From Polyporus tsugae (lineage: Eukaryota; Basidiomycota; Agaricomycetes; Polyporales; Polyporaceae), in the NCBI GenBank assembly GCA_024305745.1, contig JAHRBS010000010.1, positions 2,363,501 through 2,427,500 on the forward strand: a stretch of 64,000 nucleotides of DNA, read 5' to 3'. Position 1 is the first letter of the stretch. Each line of letters begins with the position of its first letter. Positions 33,842-45,455 of the stretch are shown here, in pieces. Position numbers and translations under genes: made by a program. The notes beneath the pieces are model-generated. The model had not been told where the DNA came from. It made no database searches and saw nothing but the letters and a program-made list of their open reading frames with translations.

Positions 33842-35320
33842 TTAATCTGAGGCGTCCAAGAGTAGAGGAAGCATGTGGCCCATACGCAAGACCTTCGTTC
33901 GCAGATACTTGTCCAAGTCCTCCCCGTACACCTCCCCTCCTCCGATCATCGTCGCGCCTTTCATCTTCTCGTCCTCTTGACTACGCCCGTCTGCGAAGTC
34001 ATGCCCGAGCTTGTGCTGTTGCCGGCGCTGCCACGACCGCGGCACCATCGGCACCCGCTCGGCGATCCGGATGCCCTCCTTCTCCAGCGCGTGCATTTTG
34101 TCAGGGTTGTTTGTCAACAGCCGGACGCCCTCTAGTCCATCCGCGCCCAAACCGAGGTCGCGCAGGATGGCACTCGCAACCTCGTACCCACGCTCGTCCG
34201 CCCCGTGGCCGAGCATGAGGTTCGCGGTGACGGTGTCATGCCCGAGGTCCTGTAGGTTGTATGCCCGTATTTTGGAGAGAAGGCCGATGCCGCGACCTTC
34301 CTGACGCATGTAAATCACGGCACCGCGTCCCGGGATGGTCATGGCGCATGCGCGATCGGAGGGGTCGGTGATGGTGACGGGGAGGGCGATTTGACGTATG
34401 GCCTCGTCGAGTTGTTCACCACAGTCGCAACGCATGCTACCTATGGTTTCACCGGTGAAGCACTCGGAGTGAATCCGGATGAGTGGTGGTGGTATGATGT
34501 CTAGGGTGGATGTATCCATGCATTCTACTGGTGGCCGCGACGGCTTTTGTGAGTCCTTGGAGAGGCGTCCGACGTACGCCCCGCGAGTGATGCGATCCAT
34601 CTCGGTCTCCGAGTCTGACCAGGCAGCGTCCAGTGTCCGACTACGAATGTAGGGTGCGAGCGGTGGAGTATCTTCGTGCAGTTGCGCAGGGTCTACGACG
34701 ATCGCGAGGTGCTCCTTGTTGTCTCGGTTGTTGTGATATAGATGCAGGAAGACAGGGCCATGCGGGGTAGGGACGCGCGTACGAGCCATACACGTCACCT
34801 CGAGCTGGGGACCCGGGGGAGGCTGTGTGCTCGCGGCATGGGAAGCTGAGGACGAATGGGGTTCGGGGGCGGCGGATTTCGGAGTGGGTAACGGGAGGTT
34901 GTCCGCGCGGCGCAAAGGGGTGGAAGCGGTCCTCACCGAGTCGTTTTCCTTCTCCTTTAAACCCAGTTGCTTCAACCTATGGGAGCGGGGTGCCTGCCTG
35001 CTCTCGTACTTGAGGCGGACCTTGCGCTCCGGTCGCGCTGAGAGACTCTTGGGCTGCCATTTCGTCCAATCGTACGCGCCTTCTGCGCGTGGGTCTCCGA
35101 CGGCAGGAAAGAAGTCGTGGGCATAGTGGTTCCGGGTGACGTGGCCATAAGAGGCCGCAGCGGCGAGGAGCAAGGGATCGAGGTCGGAGTCTCTGCGCTT
35201 GTAGGCCCCCTTCTTCCTCAGTTCGTCAGAGCTGGGTACCACCGGCGCGGTGAGCATATCGAGCAACTCGAGATCCGCGAGCGAGTCTTCGATGCCTCGA
35301 TGATCGTCGTGGCACGCCAT
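33842..35320 (-). CDS. RIB1: GTP cyclohydrolase II, 492 aa, intronless
   Basis: One uninterrupted frame. GTP cyclohydrolase II opens GTP to 2,5-diamino-6-ribosylamino-4-pyrimidinone phosphate, the first committed step of riboflavin synthesis. The catalytic domain occupies roughly residues 200-440. The zinc Cys cluster is HSECFTGETIGSMRCDCG, followed by MRQEGRGIGL and a nucleotide-site TNNPDKMHAL. The N-terminal 200 residues are an extension with low complexity that is usual in fungal RIB1. The first ATG in frame is at 35320; the frame stays open up to 35356 through a GTG. It is the only sizeable multi-domain gene here without an intron. Confidence 0.92.
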   Translation of the reverse strand: MACHDDHRGIEDSLADLELLDMLTAPVVPSSDELRKKGAYKRRDSDLDPLLLAAAASYGHVTRNHYAHDFFPAVGDPRAEGAYDWTKWQPKSLSARPERKVRLKYESRQAPRSHRLKQLGLKEKENDSVRTASTPLRRADNLPLPTPKSAAPEPHSSSASHAASTQPPPGPQLEVTCMARTRVPTPHGPVFLHLYHNNRDNKEHLAIVVDPAQLHEDTPPLAPYIRSRTLDAAWSDSETEMDRITRGAYVGRLSKDSQKPSRPPVECMDTSTLDIIPPPLIRIHSECFTGETIGSMRCDCGEQLDEAIRQIALPVTITDPSDRACAMTIPGRGAVIYMRQEGRGIGLLSKIRAYNLQDLGHDTVTANLMLGHGADERGYEVASAILRDLGLGADGLEGVRLLTNNPDKMHALEKEGIRIAERVPMVPRSWQRRQQHKLGHDFADGRSQEDEKMKGATMIGGGEVYGEDLDKYLRTKVLRMGHMLPLLLDASD

Positions 35321-37869
35321 TTCGTTCCCGAGCGAGAAGCAGAAGGGGGAGTACACCCGGAGGTAGGCAGAGCTAGGGCTGGAAGCTCTTCGGCGCAGAG
35401 GTTAGGCTAGTTGGAGGTGCGAGTGGGAAGGGCGGTGAGAGAAGAGAGACGGGAGAGTGGCCTGGTACTTATAAGTATCGGCCGAGGTCACGGAGGGTAT
35501 GGCAAGAGCAAGCGCAGGAAACACAGATCCTCGTTGAAATTGATGCCCTCTTGCAAGGCACATCGGCCGGAATTCTTCTCGACCTTCCCGATCCACTCAC
35601 GTAATCACGGGATACGCCACGATATCCTCCCGGACCGCCACTGCACTCGCAAACGCCGCCACCCAGCATGAACATTCCTTGAACATTCCCTACAGCCGCT
35701 GTATCGACACTGTTTTCATCTCTGTGTGTCTTGAGCGAACAGTAAGAAGGAAAGCGTTGCTGCGCTGGCGTCTGATCCCGACCATCATAGTACATGTGCA
35801 TAGCTAAGCAACTGCCCCTGGTCATCACCATGTCGCAATCATCACGGTGTGGCTTACGGAGGGCATCGGCAGTCCGCCATTGCCATACGGCGGCGCCTGT
35901 GTAGCGCTAGCGCTATAGCGGTCAGCATGAAACCACAGTCAATTGCAATATGCATATGTACATAACTTACATGCTTTGCTTCATGCTGACTCCATGGGAC
36001 CACACCTGTCGGCTCGCCCGTCCGAGTCGGTACCTAAAATCAGACTTCGTCGCGTGCTCAAAACATGACATCATGGCGCCGTCGGACGTGTCCTTCTCAG
36101 ATCGATCATCGCTGTTGCCCTTTCCCCAGCCAGTACTGTAAGTAAGTACTGTCTCCCACGACGTCTCGTGCAATTCAAAACCGACGCGGGGACTCTTCAG
36201 AAGCTCGCTAAGGATCCGGATCGTGACACTGTCACTTTGGGTTACGTTCAGCATTGCCAGCACCATCACACCATCCCAGTCCTATAACAGTCCAGTCCGG
36301 TCTTTTTACCAGTCCTACTGACATTGCGGATGGGGCCACTGGGCCAGATGTGCCCATCAGGCAGGCGACCAAACGTAAATGCAGGCACATAGTATGGTGC
36401 GGACGCACACTGGCTATGAAAGTTGCGTGGCGACTTTCTTGACCGACTGGAACGGTGACCTGGTATCTTCTCCGAATATGTTCAGCTCAGTGCCCTGCAT
36501 TTCGTGAGTAATGTAATGTGTAAAACTAACCACAGCATGTAGCCTGATAGTGAACAACAACAAGAACCACTAGGGACCTCTAGCGATGCTTCTCACCAAT
36601 ACAGTTAGAAAATAACCACGCCAACTTGCCCCATTGAACTTATTGGGTGTCCCAACACGTGTTGCATTATCATATAGCAATATGGCCATTGCAAGCGGGA
36701 ATCCCCATCCCGTGCTTGAATCTAGCTCAATAACGCAAGGCCAAATACTCCGGAGGACAAGACATCCGTATTACTAGCCATGGCCTTCAAGGGGTCGCGG
36801 TGCTACTACTTACTAGTGGAGACTCTGGCATCGATAACTGCCAGGGTCCGCTGTCCAGCTGGCTGCTACCTACTTGAAACCGTCACGAACCTCGTGAAGA
36901 ACACGGGCCGATTTGAACTTCCGGGTCGACTGGCAGAGAGACTGATCGGTATAGCATCGAAGGCATGAGGAAGGAAGGAGGGCTAGGGGAATGATCATGT
37001 TAGACATTATCTTCATGCGCCGCAACCGTGTTTGAGATTTCTAAGTGCGCGGCATTCAACATGACGTGCGGAAGAACTTAAGTAACGACTTGAATCAGAT
37101 CGTGCTGATGACAACGTTCAAGTACTTACTTGGCAAACTGGTCCGTACCTTTGAACGGTACTAGTACGGGGTTGATGGATACTGATACGGGCTGGAATGA
37201 TTTGCCCAGTCGATAGAACGACTTAAGTAAGAACCGCCGCAGCCTGCAAGGCTGTTCATCAAATCGAGACGGTCCGTGCCATCGGACACTGGACAGAAAC
37301 GCGCACGTTGGCGTTGGGGCATGATCTCCGGCGTGAGATGGGTATGATTGGAGTTGGGTCGGGAGACCGGATCGTGTGACATCGAATCGCTCTTTGGTGG
37401 GGATCCAGTCGAGGAGAGGTGCAATCTGGTGCGATGCGGGAGGAGGTGGAAGGGGTTGAGGAGGAGCACAGCCACTGCAGCTAGGTGACGCGCGTGACCG
37501 GCTCGGGAATCTTGCTGGCGCTCCTTGCCGACGCGTATTTTGGGTGGGAGACTGAGATTGGTGGGAGACGGGCAGGTTCGCATCGTCTGGAACCGCCATC
37601 TCCTTCTCGTCCCTCCTTCTTCCATGCTATGAGTATTGCTCCAGGGATTCGTCCCCATCTGCATCTGCACGCTGTCCTTGCCTAACTCTGTCTTTCTTAC
37701 TTATTTCCCTCTCTGCGCCGCCATCCCTCCACCTCCAGACCTGTCGCTGCAAGCGAACCCTCCAAGCCCGATCTCCTGCCGGCCGCCTTGATACTTGTGC
37801 GCGTGGACGCAGTGCTTGTAGGCACATGCGTTCAAGTTGGAGGATTGACTGCATTCTTGCTCTTGTTAT
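35321..37869. other. Long intergenic region
   Basis: About 2.5 kb with no supported gene. A 12-bp perfect palindrome AGCGCTAGCGCT lies at 35903-35914. The part upstream of 35320 is the RIB1 promoter. Frames at 36780-36968 (+) and 37126-37670 (-) have no recognisable domains. The region 37680-37869 is pyrimidine-rich and probably leads into the next gene, whose first exon could lie here. Confidence 0.45.
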
Positions 37870-38679
37870 ATGGATCCAGTGAGTCTATACCGTTCCGTTC
37901 CCCGGAGTGCGAAATCGGGGAACCCCGTCCGCGAAGTTGTTGGGTCTGTGCTGAGACCTTGCGTACTGTACAGACTCGTGTGCGCTGCCCCAGCAGAACA
38001 TGTCACGTCCTCTGCCGTATCCTACACACTGTCCTCGACCTACAGATCCTCTTCCACCCATTCCTCATCAGGGGCTTCCGCCTCCCCCGAGGCGTCCTCA
38101 ACGCAGTCCTCCCATCCCCTCATTCCCGCCGCTAGCCCCGATGACACGGACAGAGATGATCCATCCTCTTCCAAACATTCGACATCGTCGCACTCTCTTG
38201 TCATCCCTCCCACCCGCACCCGCACCCGCACCCGCACTCGAACCGCTCACTCAACAGGGACTCACGCTCACACCAGTGGTAGTCATCCCCACCCCTTTCC
38301 TCCTAGTACCCCAATATCGTCACCTGCACGGTCCTCTGGGCACGGCCAGCCGGTTGTCGCGATTGTGTTCGAAGTCCTCGCTGGGGCGGCGGGGCTGTTC
38401 ATCGTGCTCGCATTGGCGCGGTGTCTGTACTCGTATAGGCGCACGCCGTCGCGAGACCGGATAGGTGCGCTTCTCAACCGGCACCGTTTGGAGCGGGAGA
38501 TGGAGGAGATGGAGCGGGACCGGATGGCACGTATCAGCCGTGCTTTGGAGCCATATCGTTGGCGACCGCCGCCTCCGCCCTACCAGGCCGCGCCTGAGTA
38601 CGACACGGTGGTCAATACGGACGGCTCCATCGACTGGGGCCGCCTAACACGGCCCATCCCTTCCCATCCTCCCCCCTAG
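37870..38679 (+). CDS. Single-pass membrane protein with Ser/Thr-rich ectodomain (5' end uncertain)
   Basis: A continuous frame of 269 residues. The N-terminal half is Ser/Thr/His-rich and includes a perfect (TR)n run from a tandem ACCCGC hexamer (about 38213-38238). One hydrophobic helix (VVAIVFEVLAGAAGLFIVLA) lies near residues 160-182, followed by a basic cytosolic segment with DRIGALLNRHRLEREMEEM and a PPPPPY motif. This layout recurs in uncharacterised Agaricomycete membrane proteins. The annotated start gives no signal peptide; a spliced upstream exon is likely because a donor-like GTGAGT immediately follows the first three codons. Function is unknown. Confidence 0.55.
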   Translation: MDPVSLYRSVPRSAKSGNPVREVVGSVLRPCVLYRLVCAAPAEHVTSSAVSYTLSSTYRSSSTHSSSGASASPEASSTQSSHPLIPAASPDDTDRDDPSSSKHSTSSHSLVIPPTRTRTRTRTRTAHSTGTHAHTSGSHPHPFPPSTPISSPARSSGHGQPVVAIVFEVLAGAAGLFIVLALARCLYSYRRTPSRDRIGALLNRHRLEREMEEMERDRMARISRALEPYRWRPPPPPYQAAPEYDTVVNTDGSIDWGRLTRPIPSHPPP

Positions 38680-39427
38680 CACCCGTCCCCTACCTTTGCG
38701 TCTCCATGTCATAGAGCCTCGTGCGCACGTTACGACCACTACTTCATGTCTGCACGATTTGCGAACCGCCGCCTTCCTGTCTGCCTCGGTCGGGGACAGG
38801 GGGTGGGAACACCGGCCTATGGCCGGTGGGAAGGAACATCTGGATACACGGGACTCGCGGAATCTTTTTTCGGCCTCGGACTGTCATTTTACGCTTTGGA
38901 CACGGCACACCGCACCATCCACCCATTTATCATCTGCACGGACTCGAATACGCACATCCACTCTTTACGCTATATTCGGGCGGGCTTCTGACCGAGGCTT
39001 CCGTCCCTCCTGCTGTTTACTAGATCCCAGAGCTCCTTGTATGGCTTGTAGAAGCGGCGGGGTGTACTAACAAGGTAGTAACAACAGCGCTGAGCGATAT
39101 CTCGTTATCTGACATGTGCGCGTGTACATATCTGTCAGGCTGGGTGGATCATGCATTGGCTGAGGAATATCGTGACTGGATGCACAGATGTCGGTACCTC
39201 GGTCCTCGGATGCCGATAACTTAGAAGCATGTCGCACGCCAAATTTAGCAGGTCGCCTGCCAAATCTAGATGCGACACCCATGCGATTTGAGGTACTCGG
39301 GGTCCCTTCTCGCGTTTGAACGGCAGCTACGCGAATGTCGACGCGTACGACGACGCTCACGCTTGGGGCATACATACCATCTACCATCTCCACATCCCCC
39401 CCAACCGTCGCCGCCGACGGGCTTTGC
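38680..39427. other. Intergenic region
   Basis: About 750 bases between two plus-strand genes. No supported coding sequence. It should contain the 3' end of the membrane-protein transcript and the promoter of the coiled-coil gene. Confidence 0.4.
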
Positions 39428-41398
39428 ATGTCCGAACCCATGAACCTCGAAAGCTCGGTTCCGACGGGCCAGGTCGCGCCAGAAGAGTACGTCTTTTCGT
39501 GTTTCGTCGCGCACAACCCATTCAACCGCGTCCTTCGCCAGGGCATCGTGTTCCAAAGAACCGCTAAAGGACGCTCAGGAGGCGGATGCAGAATTCCTCG
39601 CGCTCCTTGCTGATACACAGAATGCCTGTCTCGAGGAACTAGGCTACTCCTCTACGCTACTTGTCGAATTCCAAGAGCTGAAGAAAGAATGCGCCACTTT
39701 GTACCAGCAACGCATCGAACTGCAGAACCAGTGCAACCTGCTTCAGGCTGATAATACCAAGCTATATGCGGACAACCGATCACTCGCGACCTTTATCCAG
39801 CAGCAAGATCAGCGCATGAAGTTATTGCAAGACCCCAACGATCAGCAGAAGCGCACTATCACAGACTTACATGAGAGTGTGCGACGACTTGCGACCGAGC
39901 GCGACGAGCTTGCGGGCAGGCTACATGCAGCGTATGTCTTCGCACTTCTTCTTGCTAAGGAGAAGCTGTTACACAGGCGCGTCCTGTTTCAGATTGAACG
40001 AAGTCGTGGTGCTGCGGCAAGAGCTTGCCCGCTTCGTGCCTAACGCTATGATGGTCTCGCCGCGAGAGAGGATGCCTGCCGGTGGTGGCTCTGCTCCTCC
40101 GCCTACGCAGAGAGGGTCGTCACACCCCATTCATCCTTCTATGGCTCCCGTCCATGGTGCGCTTTCTCACTTTCGATCTTACTCCGTTTTTGATAGCATC
40201 TCCGAGCCAGTACCGATCAACATGGTGCATTTCCAGAATGCTCTAATGGCCAAGGTAAGTACAATATCCAGATCTGTTACGACATTGAATATCAACTCGT
40301 CCAGTGTAGCAACAAATACAACCTGGTGCCCGACCCCCCCAATCCCTTTATCAACATCGCGGATCTGTTCCTACAATCGCACCCGTAAATATCACTGCTC
40401 AACTGCCTCCCGTCTCACAACATCGACGACCATCAGCTCCGGCGCTGCTCATCACTGGACAACCCGGCTTTATGCAAAGTCCCATATCCGCGTCCCCCAT
40501 CAACAACTTCTCTGGATTGACCCTGGCGGGTAGCAATCCGCCCACACCTGCGACTAGTCGACCATCTACTGCCACTGGCCAGCTGCCCATCGTTTCTCAG
40601 CCAGCACCTCCGTCACGACCCGCCTCGTCCAGAGGGGACTCTCACATGCATCCACCAGTTCCTCACCGTTCATCAAGTAGCTCTCTAGCGGGTGCAATTA
40701 TCGATCTCACTGGCGATGATCACCCGGATGATGGCGTGAGGAAGAAGAGGAAGCTCGATCACCCTACGCCACCGGTTGCGGGACCCTCAGGCCAGACCTC
40801 AGGGTCGATAAATGCGTCTGCATCTGGAGGTCTTGATGGGATGGGCGGGCAAATGTCGCCGGCTGAAGCTGATATACCTCGCCTAGAGATGCCGCCAACC
40901 TCTCACCCTCATTACCAGCACTCCACCGCCGTTTGCGCGGCCTCCGCAATACCGTCTGTTGTTGCTGCGGAACAGCAGGCTGGCATCCCCCCATCTGCCC
41001 AACCTCAGCCACTGCCTGCGCCTGTTCCTGTCCCTGTCCAGGACGTCGTGATGGAGGAGGAAGCGGTGCAGCAAGAGCAGCAGACCACCTTCGAGGAAGA
41101 CTGTTTGGAGGCAAACTTTGATGAGGACGAAGCAGACGAGACGAAGAAATGGTGCCTGATGTGCAGGTCAGTATGGAACGATTCCGGTTCGCGGTTGAGT
41201 CGGGTGTGGGCGGATTTTCACATTCCTTCGTGCAGATCTCGTTTCCAAGGTGGACATACAACGGAGGCCCCGACGCCATTCATCAACGCCTGGCAACAGG
41301 TCCTCATCGAGCACTGCGAGCAGGTTCATCCTCGCGGGTGGGAGATTCTCAAGACCAAAGTCGCCGAGGAGCGGGCGGCGGAGGACGCCGAAGTATAA
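39428..41398 (+). CDS. Coiled-coil protein with C-terminal zinc-finger-like motif, 576 aa
   Basis: Five exons: 39428-39486, 39542-39931, 39993-40254, 40310-41166 and 41236-41398. The first 170 residues are strongly helical and heptad-like (Leu, Gln and Glu-rich, with repeated LQADNTKL-type segments) and should form a coiled coil. The middle is Pro/Ser-rich and disordered, with AIIDLTGDDH, which resembles a SUMO-interacting motif (hydrophobic core IIDL flanked by acidic residues), and a basic KKRKL patch suggesting nuclear location. The last exon completes a WCLMC...HCEQVH arrangement, C-x2-C with distant H-x4-H, created by splicing out 41167-41235. I do not recognise the protein. Nuclear scaffold or transcription-linked roles are inference. 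Confidence 0.7.
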
Positions 41399-41744
41399 GC
41401 ATATATTTGTCTCTTGTTAATATCCTGTAGCTGTAGTCTCTACGTCACAAGTTGGTCCCAAGGCTTTCGCTCTCAATTTCCCTGACACCCGTAATATTCT
41501 TGGCGCGGTTATAATTCCGTCTACAGCCGTCCCCCCTATATGATTCCTTGTGCTCCCCGCACCATTGGCTCTCGCAACCGTCCATGCCCTTGTCATTCGC
41601 GCTATATTTCGTCACGGCTCCTTTCTCGATCGGATCATCCCACATACAGCTCCCCTCCATTCTTGGCTGTCGAACTTGTCCTCCAACCACCAGGATTCTT
41701 TTTACTCCTCGCTCACCTCACTCTCGTCCTTGGTGGTGCTAGAT
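41399..41744. promoter_or_regulatory. Intergenic promoter region
   Basis: 346 bases upstream of the DUF6534 gene. The second half is C/T-rich. No specific binding site is assigned. Confidence 0.35.
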
Positions 41745-43372
41745 ATGGCTGTCTTGGGCCCATCCACGGGCGTCGTGTATGCCAGCTCGACCGCGGATGC
41801 CAGTGGACACCCAGACCCTGCCATCGCTGGTCCCATATTAATACAGGCGTTTATGCAGTATCTGTTCCAAGGTATGTTCACCCACCGTCTCTGCAGCCGG
41901 CATTTGCGCAGGCGCATTCATGCGTTGAACAGGAGTCATCATCACACAGGTACGCACCCCGCAAACAATGTTGGGCTTCTGTAATGACGTCTGGGTGGGC
42001 GCTGATGCATTCACCGAACGCAGGCTGTGAAGTTCTACGAGAGATGTCAAGATGACCCTATGACCCTGCGCCTATATGTTTTCCTGCTGTTGTTGCTTTC
42101 GATGTGTGTCGCGCCTTCCTACATGCGTATACAGGAGCTCACACATTTGACTGCCCAGATTGCAGACTATGCTCATAAGCTACAAGGCTTGGGTTGCGAC
42201 GATTGAGGTGCTACAGTGGGTACGTCCTCAAGGCAGCCTAAAAGTTACGACTATCCTGACGAAGCACCAGTGGTTCAGTCCTTTGCATGTGACCGAAACT
42301 TTGTGCAATGCCTTGCTCTGCACGCTTTGCGAGGGATTCCTGCTCAGACGATGCTGGACGGTGTGTATGATTCCCCAGCAAGGGGGGCCGCGAGCTCACC
42401 AACTGTCAGGCTACAGGCAGGAACATCTGGGTTCTTCTTTGCTTGTCGATTCTCGCCTTGACCACGTTCATCGCGGCTATCATCCTCGTGAGCATACTCT
42501 CAGCAGCCAGTCGTTCTCCTTACGCATGCTTGCATTCGCAGACAGTGAAGATAGGCACAGTCATTGTAGCAGGCGTCGAGGGCCATCCGGACGTAAGCAC
42601 AAACATTTGTGCCGCTCACCTCTCCCCTGATGGTCGCATCTAACTAGCCCCTACACGCAAGCGCGTTTGCGTACCCTCTCTGGGTCTACGGGTCGCTTTG
42701 CACTGCCCTCTCACTAACGGTCGTCCGTGAATATCGACCCGCCCCTCCGCACATAGCCATATGCTCACCTCTCTCCCGACAGTGTCCTACTGCCTCTGGA
42801 AGGCCAAGACCGGACTCTCCCACCTCGACCGCACCGTGGAGACCCTCCTCTTCCTCACCTGGGAGACCGCGCTCCTGCCATCGATCTGCATGTTGACCTC
42901 GGCCGTCATCTTCTCCATCCGGAACGCACAAGGCTCCGGCAACTCCGTCATCGCGCGCAGCAACCTCGACCTCTTCTTCGTCCTGCTCACCGGTAAACTG
43001 TACGCGCTCGGGATCCTCCGCACGCTCAACTCGCGCGCGAACCTTCGCGAACGCCTCCAGTCGATGCCCCCCGGCCGTCAGTCGCTTTCGCACTGGCAGT
43101 GGGCTGAGCCCGGAGCGAACTTCCAGCCATCGCAGGAGTCGGCGGACGCAAGCGAAGGGGTGGACACCGTGGGGGAAGGAATGGACGAGAGCAGGAAAGG
43201 ACTCCGGCTGACTCCGACCACAGTTGACATGACGGAATCCGACACCCTATCGGCTGTGGCGACGCCCATAGTCGTCATGCAACAACCACAGGAGGGCGGT
43301 GATCTGGTTGTAGGGAACGGTTCTGGCATTGATGTGTGTAGTGCTTCACATGCCAGGGTTTACGAAAACTGA
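41745..43372 (+). CDS. DUF6534-type multipass membrane protein, 390 aa
   Basis: Nine exons fit all phases: 41745-41871, 41933-41949, 42024-42103, 42159-42219, 42271-42360, 42410-42487, 42542-42592, 42648-42726 and 42783-43372. The product begins with a short extracellular segment and GPILIQAFMQYLFQG. Several hydrophobic helices follow (LRLYVFLLLLLS, IWVLLCLSILALTTFIAAIIL). The C-terminal domain contains LDRTVETLLFLTW and a GKLYALGILRTLNSR signature characteristic of DUF6534 proteins, which are greatly expanded in Agaricomycetes and functionally uncharacterised. A cytosolic Ser/Thr-rich tail closes the protein. Exon 2 has only 17 nt. The intron at 42488-42541 is in frame and could be retained. 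Confidence 0.78.
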
Positions 43373-43651
43373 CATGCTCAAATTGTCTTTGTTAGACCTC
43401 CACGTCATTGCGCCAGGGCATTCCAGTCGAACGGAGGATGTCCGCAGCTCACGACCCGCCTTCCCCTGTGCCCCATGGGCACGTTCAGTGATGACGATGG
43501 ACCTTCTCTGCACCTCCCAGGGGCTTCATGATTTCTATTCTATTGAGTGGTGGTTAAATCATCCCAAAACTAGAGGAAAGTCCAAGATCCACATTTATGT
43601 CCTACGCCTCTCCAACCACACTGCTGCAACGCGGAGTATACTTGTAGTGGT

Positions 43652-45455
43652 TCACAACTTCGCATGCTCTCCAGGGCCGGGAGGCACACCGCTCGAGGAG
43701 TAGCGCAGCGCCTCTTTGTTCTTGAAGACGTCATCGGTGATGGAGCGATACCCGGCGACGGACATTAGGATGTCGAGGTCGGCGAGGAGGCTCTTGATGA
43801 CGTGCCTGCAGCCGTGCACGCCTTCGTGCGACATGCCCCACACGAACAGGCGACCGATCATGACGACGTGCGCTCCGAGGGCGATGGCCTTGAAGATATC
43901 CGAGCCCGTGCGAATGCCCGAATCGAAAATGATGGTCATCTCTGCAAGGGCGAACAGCTACATATATCAGCCGCGTATCCCCACGACTGATACGACACGC
44001 ACTGTCTCCAACGGCCTCAACGATCTCCGGCAGGACCTCCAAGCTGCCCACCGCGCCGTCAACCTGGCGGCCGGCATGGTTCGTAACGACGATTCCCTCG
44101 CAACCGATCTCGAGCGCGCGGCGCGCGTCGGCGACGCTCTGGATGCCCTTGATGACGAACGGCCGACCGTTCGAGATCTTCTTCCACGCGCCGATGAGCC
44201 AGCGGACCTTCTCCCATGTGTGCGGCTTGCCGTGCCATACGCTCGAGTCGATCCAGCGGCCCTTGTCGCTCGCGAGGTCGGCGCCGTTCTTGGCCATGAA
44301 GGCTGGGTCGGATTCACCCAACTCGTTGCCGGGCGTGCCGGGGTAGTAGAACCTGTAGGACGTAGCACCGGATCAGTGTATGGATTGGATGAAGGAAAAG
44401 AGACGGCGTACGTGTAGTTGGCAACGTTGATATCGGTGGGACGCCAACCAAGCTGCCACGTGTCGGTGGTAAGCATAAGGACGTCGAAGCCTGACTTCCA
44501 CGCGCGATTGAGGAGGGAGAGCGTCTGTGGAAAGCGTTCCTGTCGATATTGCTGCGAGCACGGGTAATGGAAGTATACATACAACTTCATCGTCGTGAGG
44601 CATATACAGCTGGAAGAAGCGAGGGCTCTTAGCGTTCCCGCCATTGGGTCCTATGAGTGTCTCAGAATAAGAATATGTTGAGTCCATTCGTAGTACGATC
44701 ACTGTACCGTCATACTGATGCACGATGTTGCTTTCGTTCTTGTCGGACGCCGCTTCATCGTTGACGCGGGCCACTTCTTCAATGGGCTGGGACGACGCGG
44801 TAGACAGACAGTACTGGAGCACCCAGAGCCAAGCGTAAACATCGGTTACTTGAGTGTTGAATGTTGGGTAAGTGCTCACCGGCATTCCGAGTTCTCCTGC
44901 GACACGCGCCGGGATGAGCTCCCCGAGAGGCGAGTAAAGTTTGTTGATACCAATGGGCGCAAACATGATGGGGACCGGGATCTTATGCCCAAATATCGTC
45001 GCTGCAAACACAAGGTCTTGAACCTACGGTGAGGAAGCCATAGTGACAGGGGAACATACTCGTCAAATCGCGAGTGCTGGTATCGACGCAGGTGCGCGGA
45101 ACAATGCGCCACCGGTAGAATGCCTCCCTATTTACAGACCGTTCGGCCAGTACCATATACACACCTCGACAGGTGTAGAAGGGGCATACCTGTTCGCCCT
45201 GTCAGTCCAGCCCATGCCCGCGTTGGAGTTTGCATAGAAGTATCCACGGTCATTGAGCTTCTTCTTGGTCGACTCCTGGAGCTCGTCAGGGTGAACAGAG
45301 AAACTCGGTACTGTGTCGGATACGTGAGCGTCGCAAAACCCCCGGTGACGGGATAAACACGTACGAATCCCCGTCTCGCCCCCACGCTTGAACATATCAC
45401 GCTGGTAAAGCGAGTAGTGCGGCGAAGGGCCTTTCGGCTTGTTGAATGGATCCAT
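43652..45455 (-). CDS. FMN-dependent 2-hydroxyacid dehydrogenase/oxidase, 442 aa
   Basis: Nine minus-strand exons: 45455-45365, 45310-45190, 45127-45060, 45001-44880, 44813-44708, 44650-44583, 44524-44412, 44352-44003 and 43941-43652. It is a TIM-barrel flavoenzyme of the lactate oxidase, lactate monooxygenase and glycolate oxidase family. MFAPIGINKLYSPLGE and LSTASSQPIEEVA form the FMN-binding face. KGIQSVADARRALE is followed by VVTNHAGRQVDG, carrying the catalytic His and the substrate Arg. IIFDSGIRTG and VVMIGR bind the FMN phosphate. Most family members have HGGRQ; here the first Gly is Ala. The length and the YQRDMFKRG start fit the fungal lactate 2-monooxygenase-like subgroup. No targeting signal or cytochrome domain is present. 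The substrate is probably L-lactate or a related acid, by homology only. Confidence 0.9.

Noticed and set aside
37126..37670. Overlapping Pro/Ser-rich minus-strand frames
   Set aside because: No start context, domain or splice support.
40156..40195. Possible 40-nt intron in the coiled-coil gene
   Set aside because: Removing it shifts frame into stops; the unspliced reading is open and continuous.
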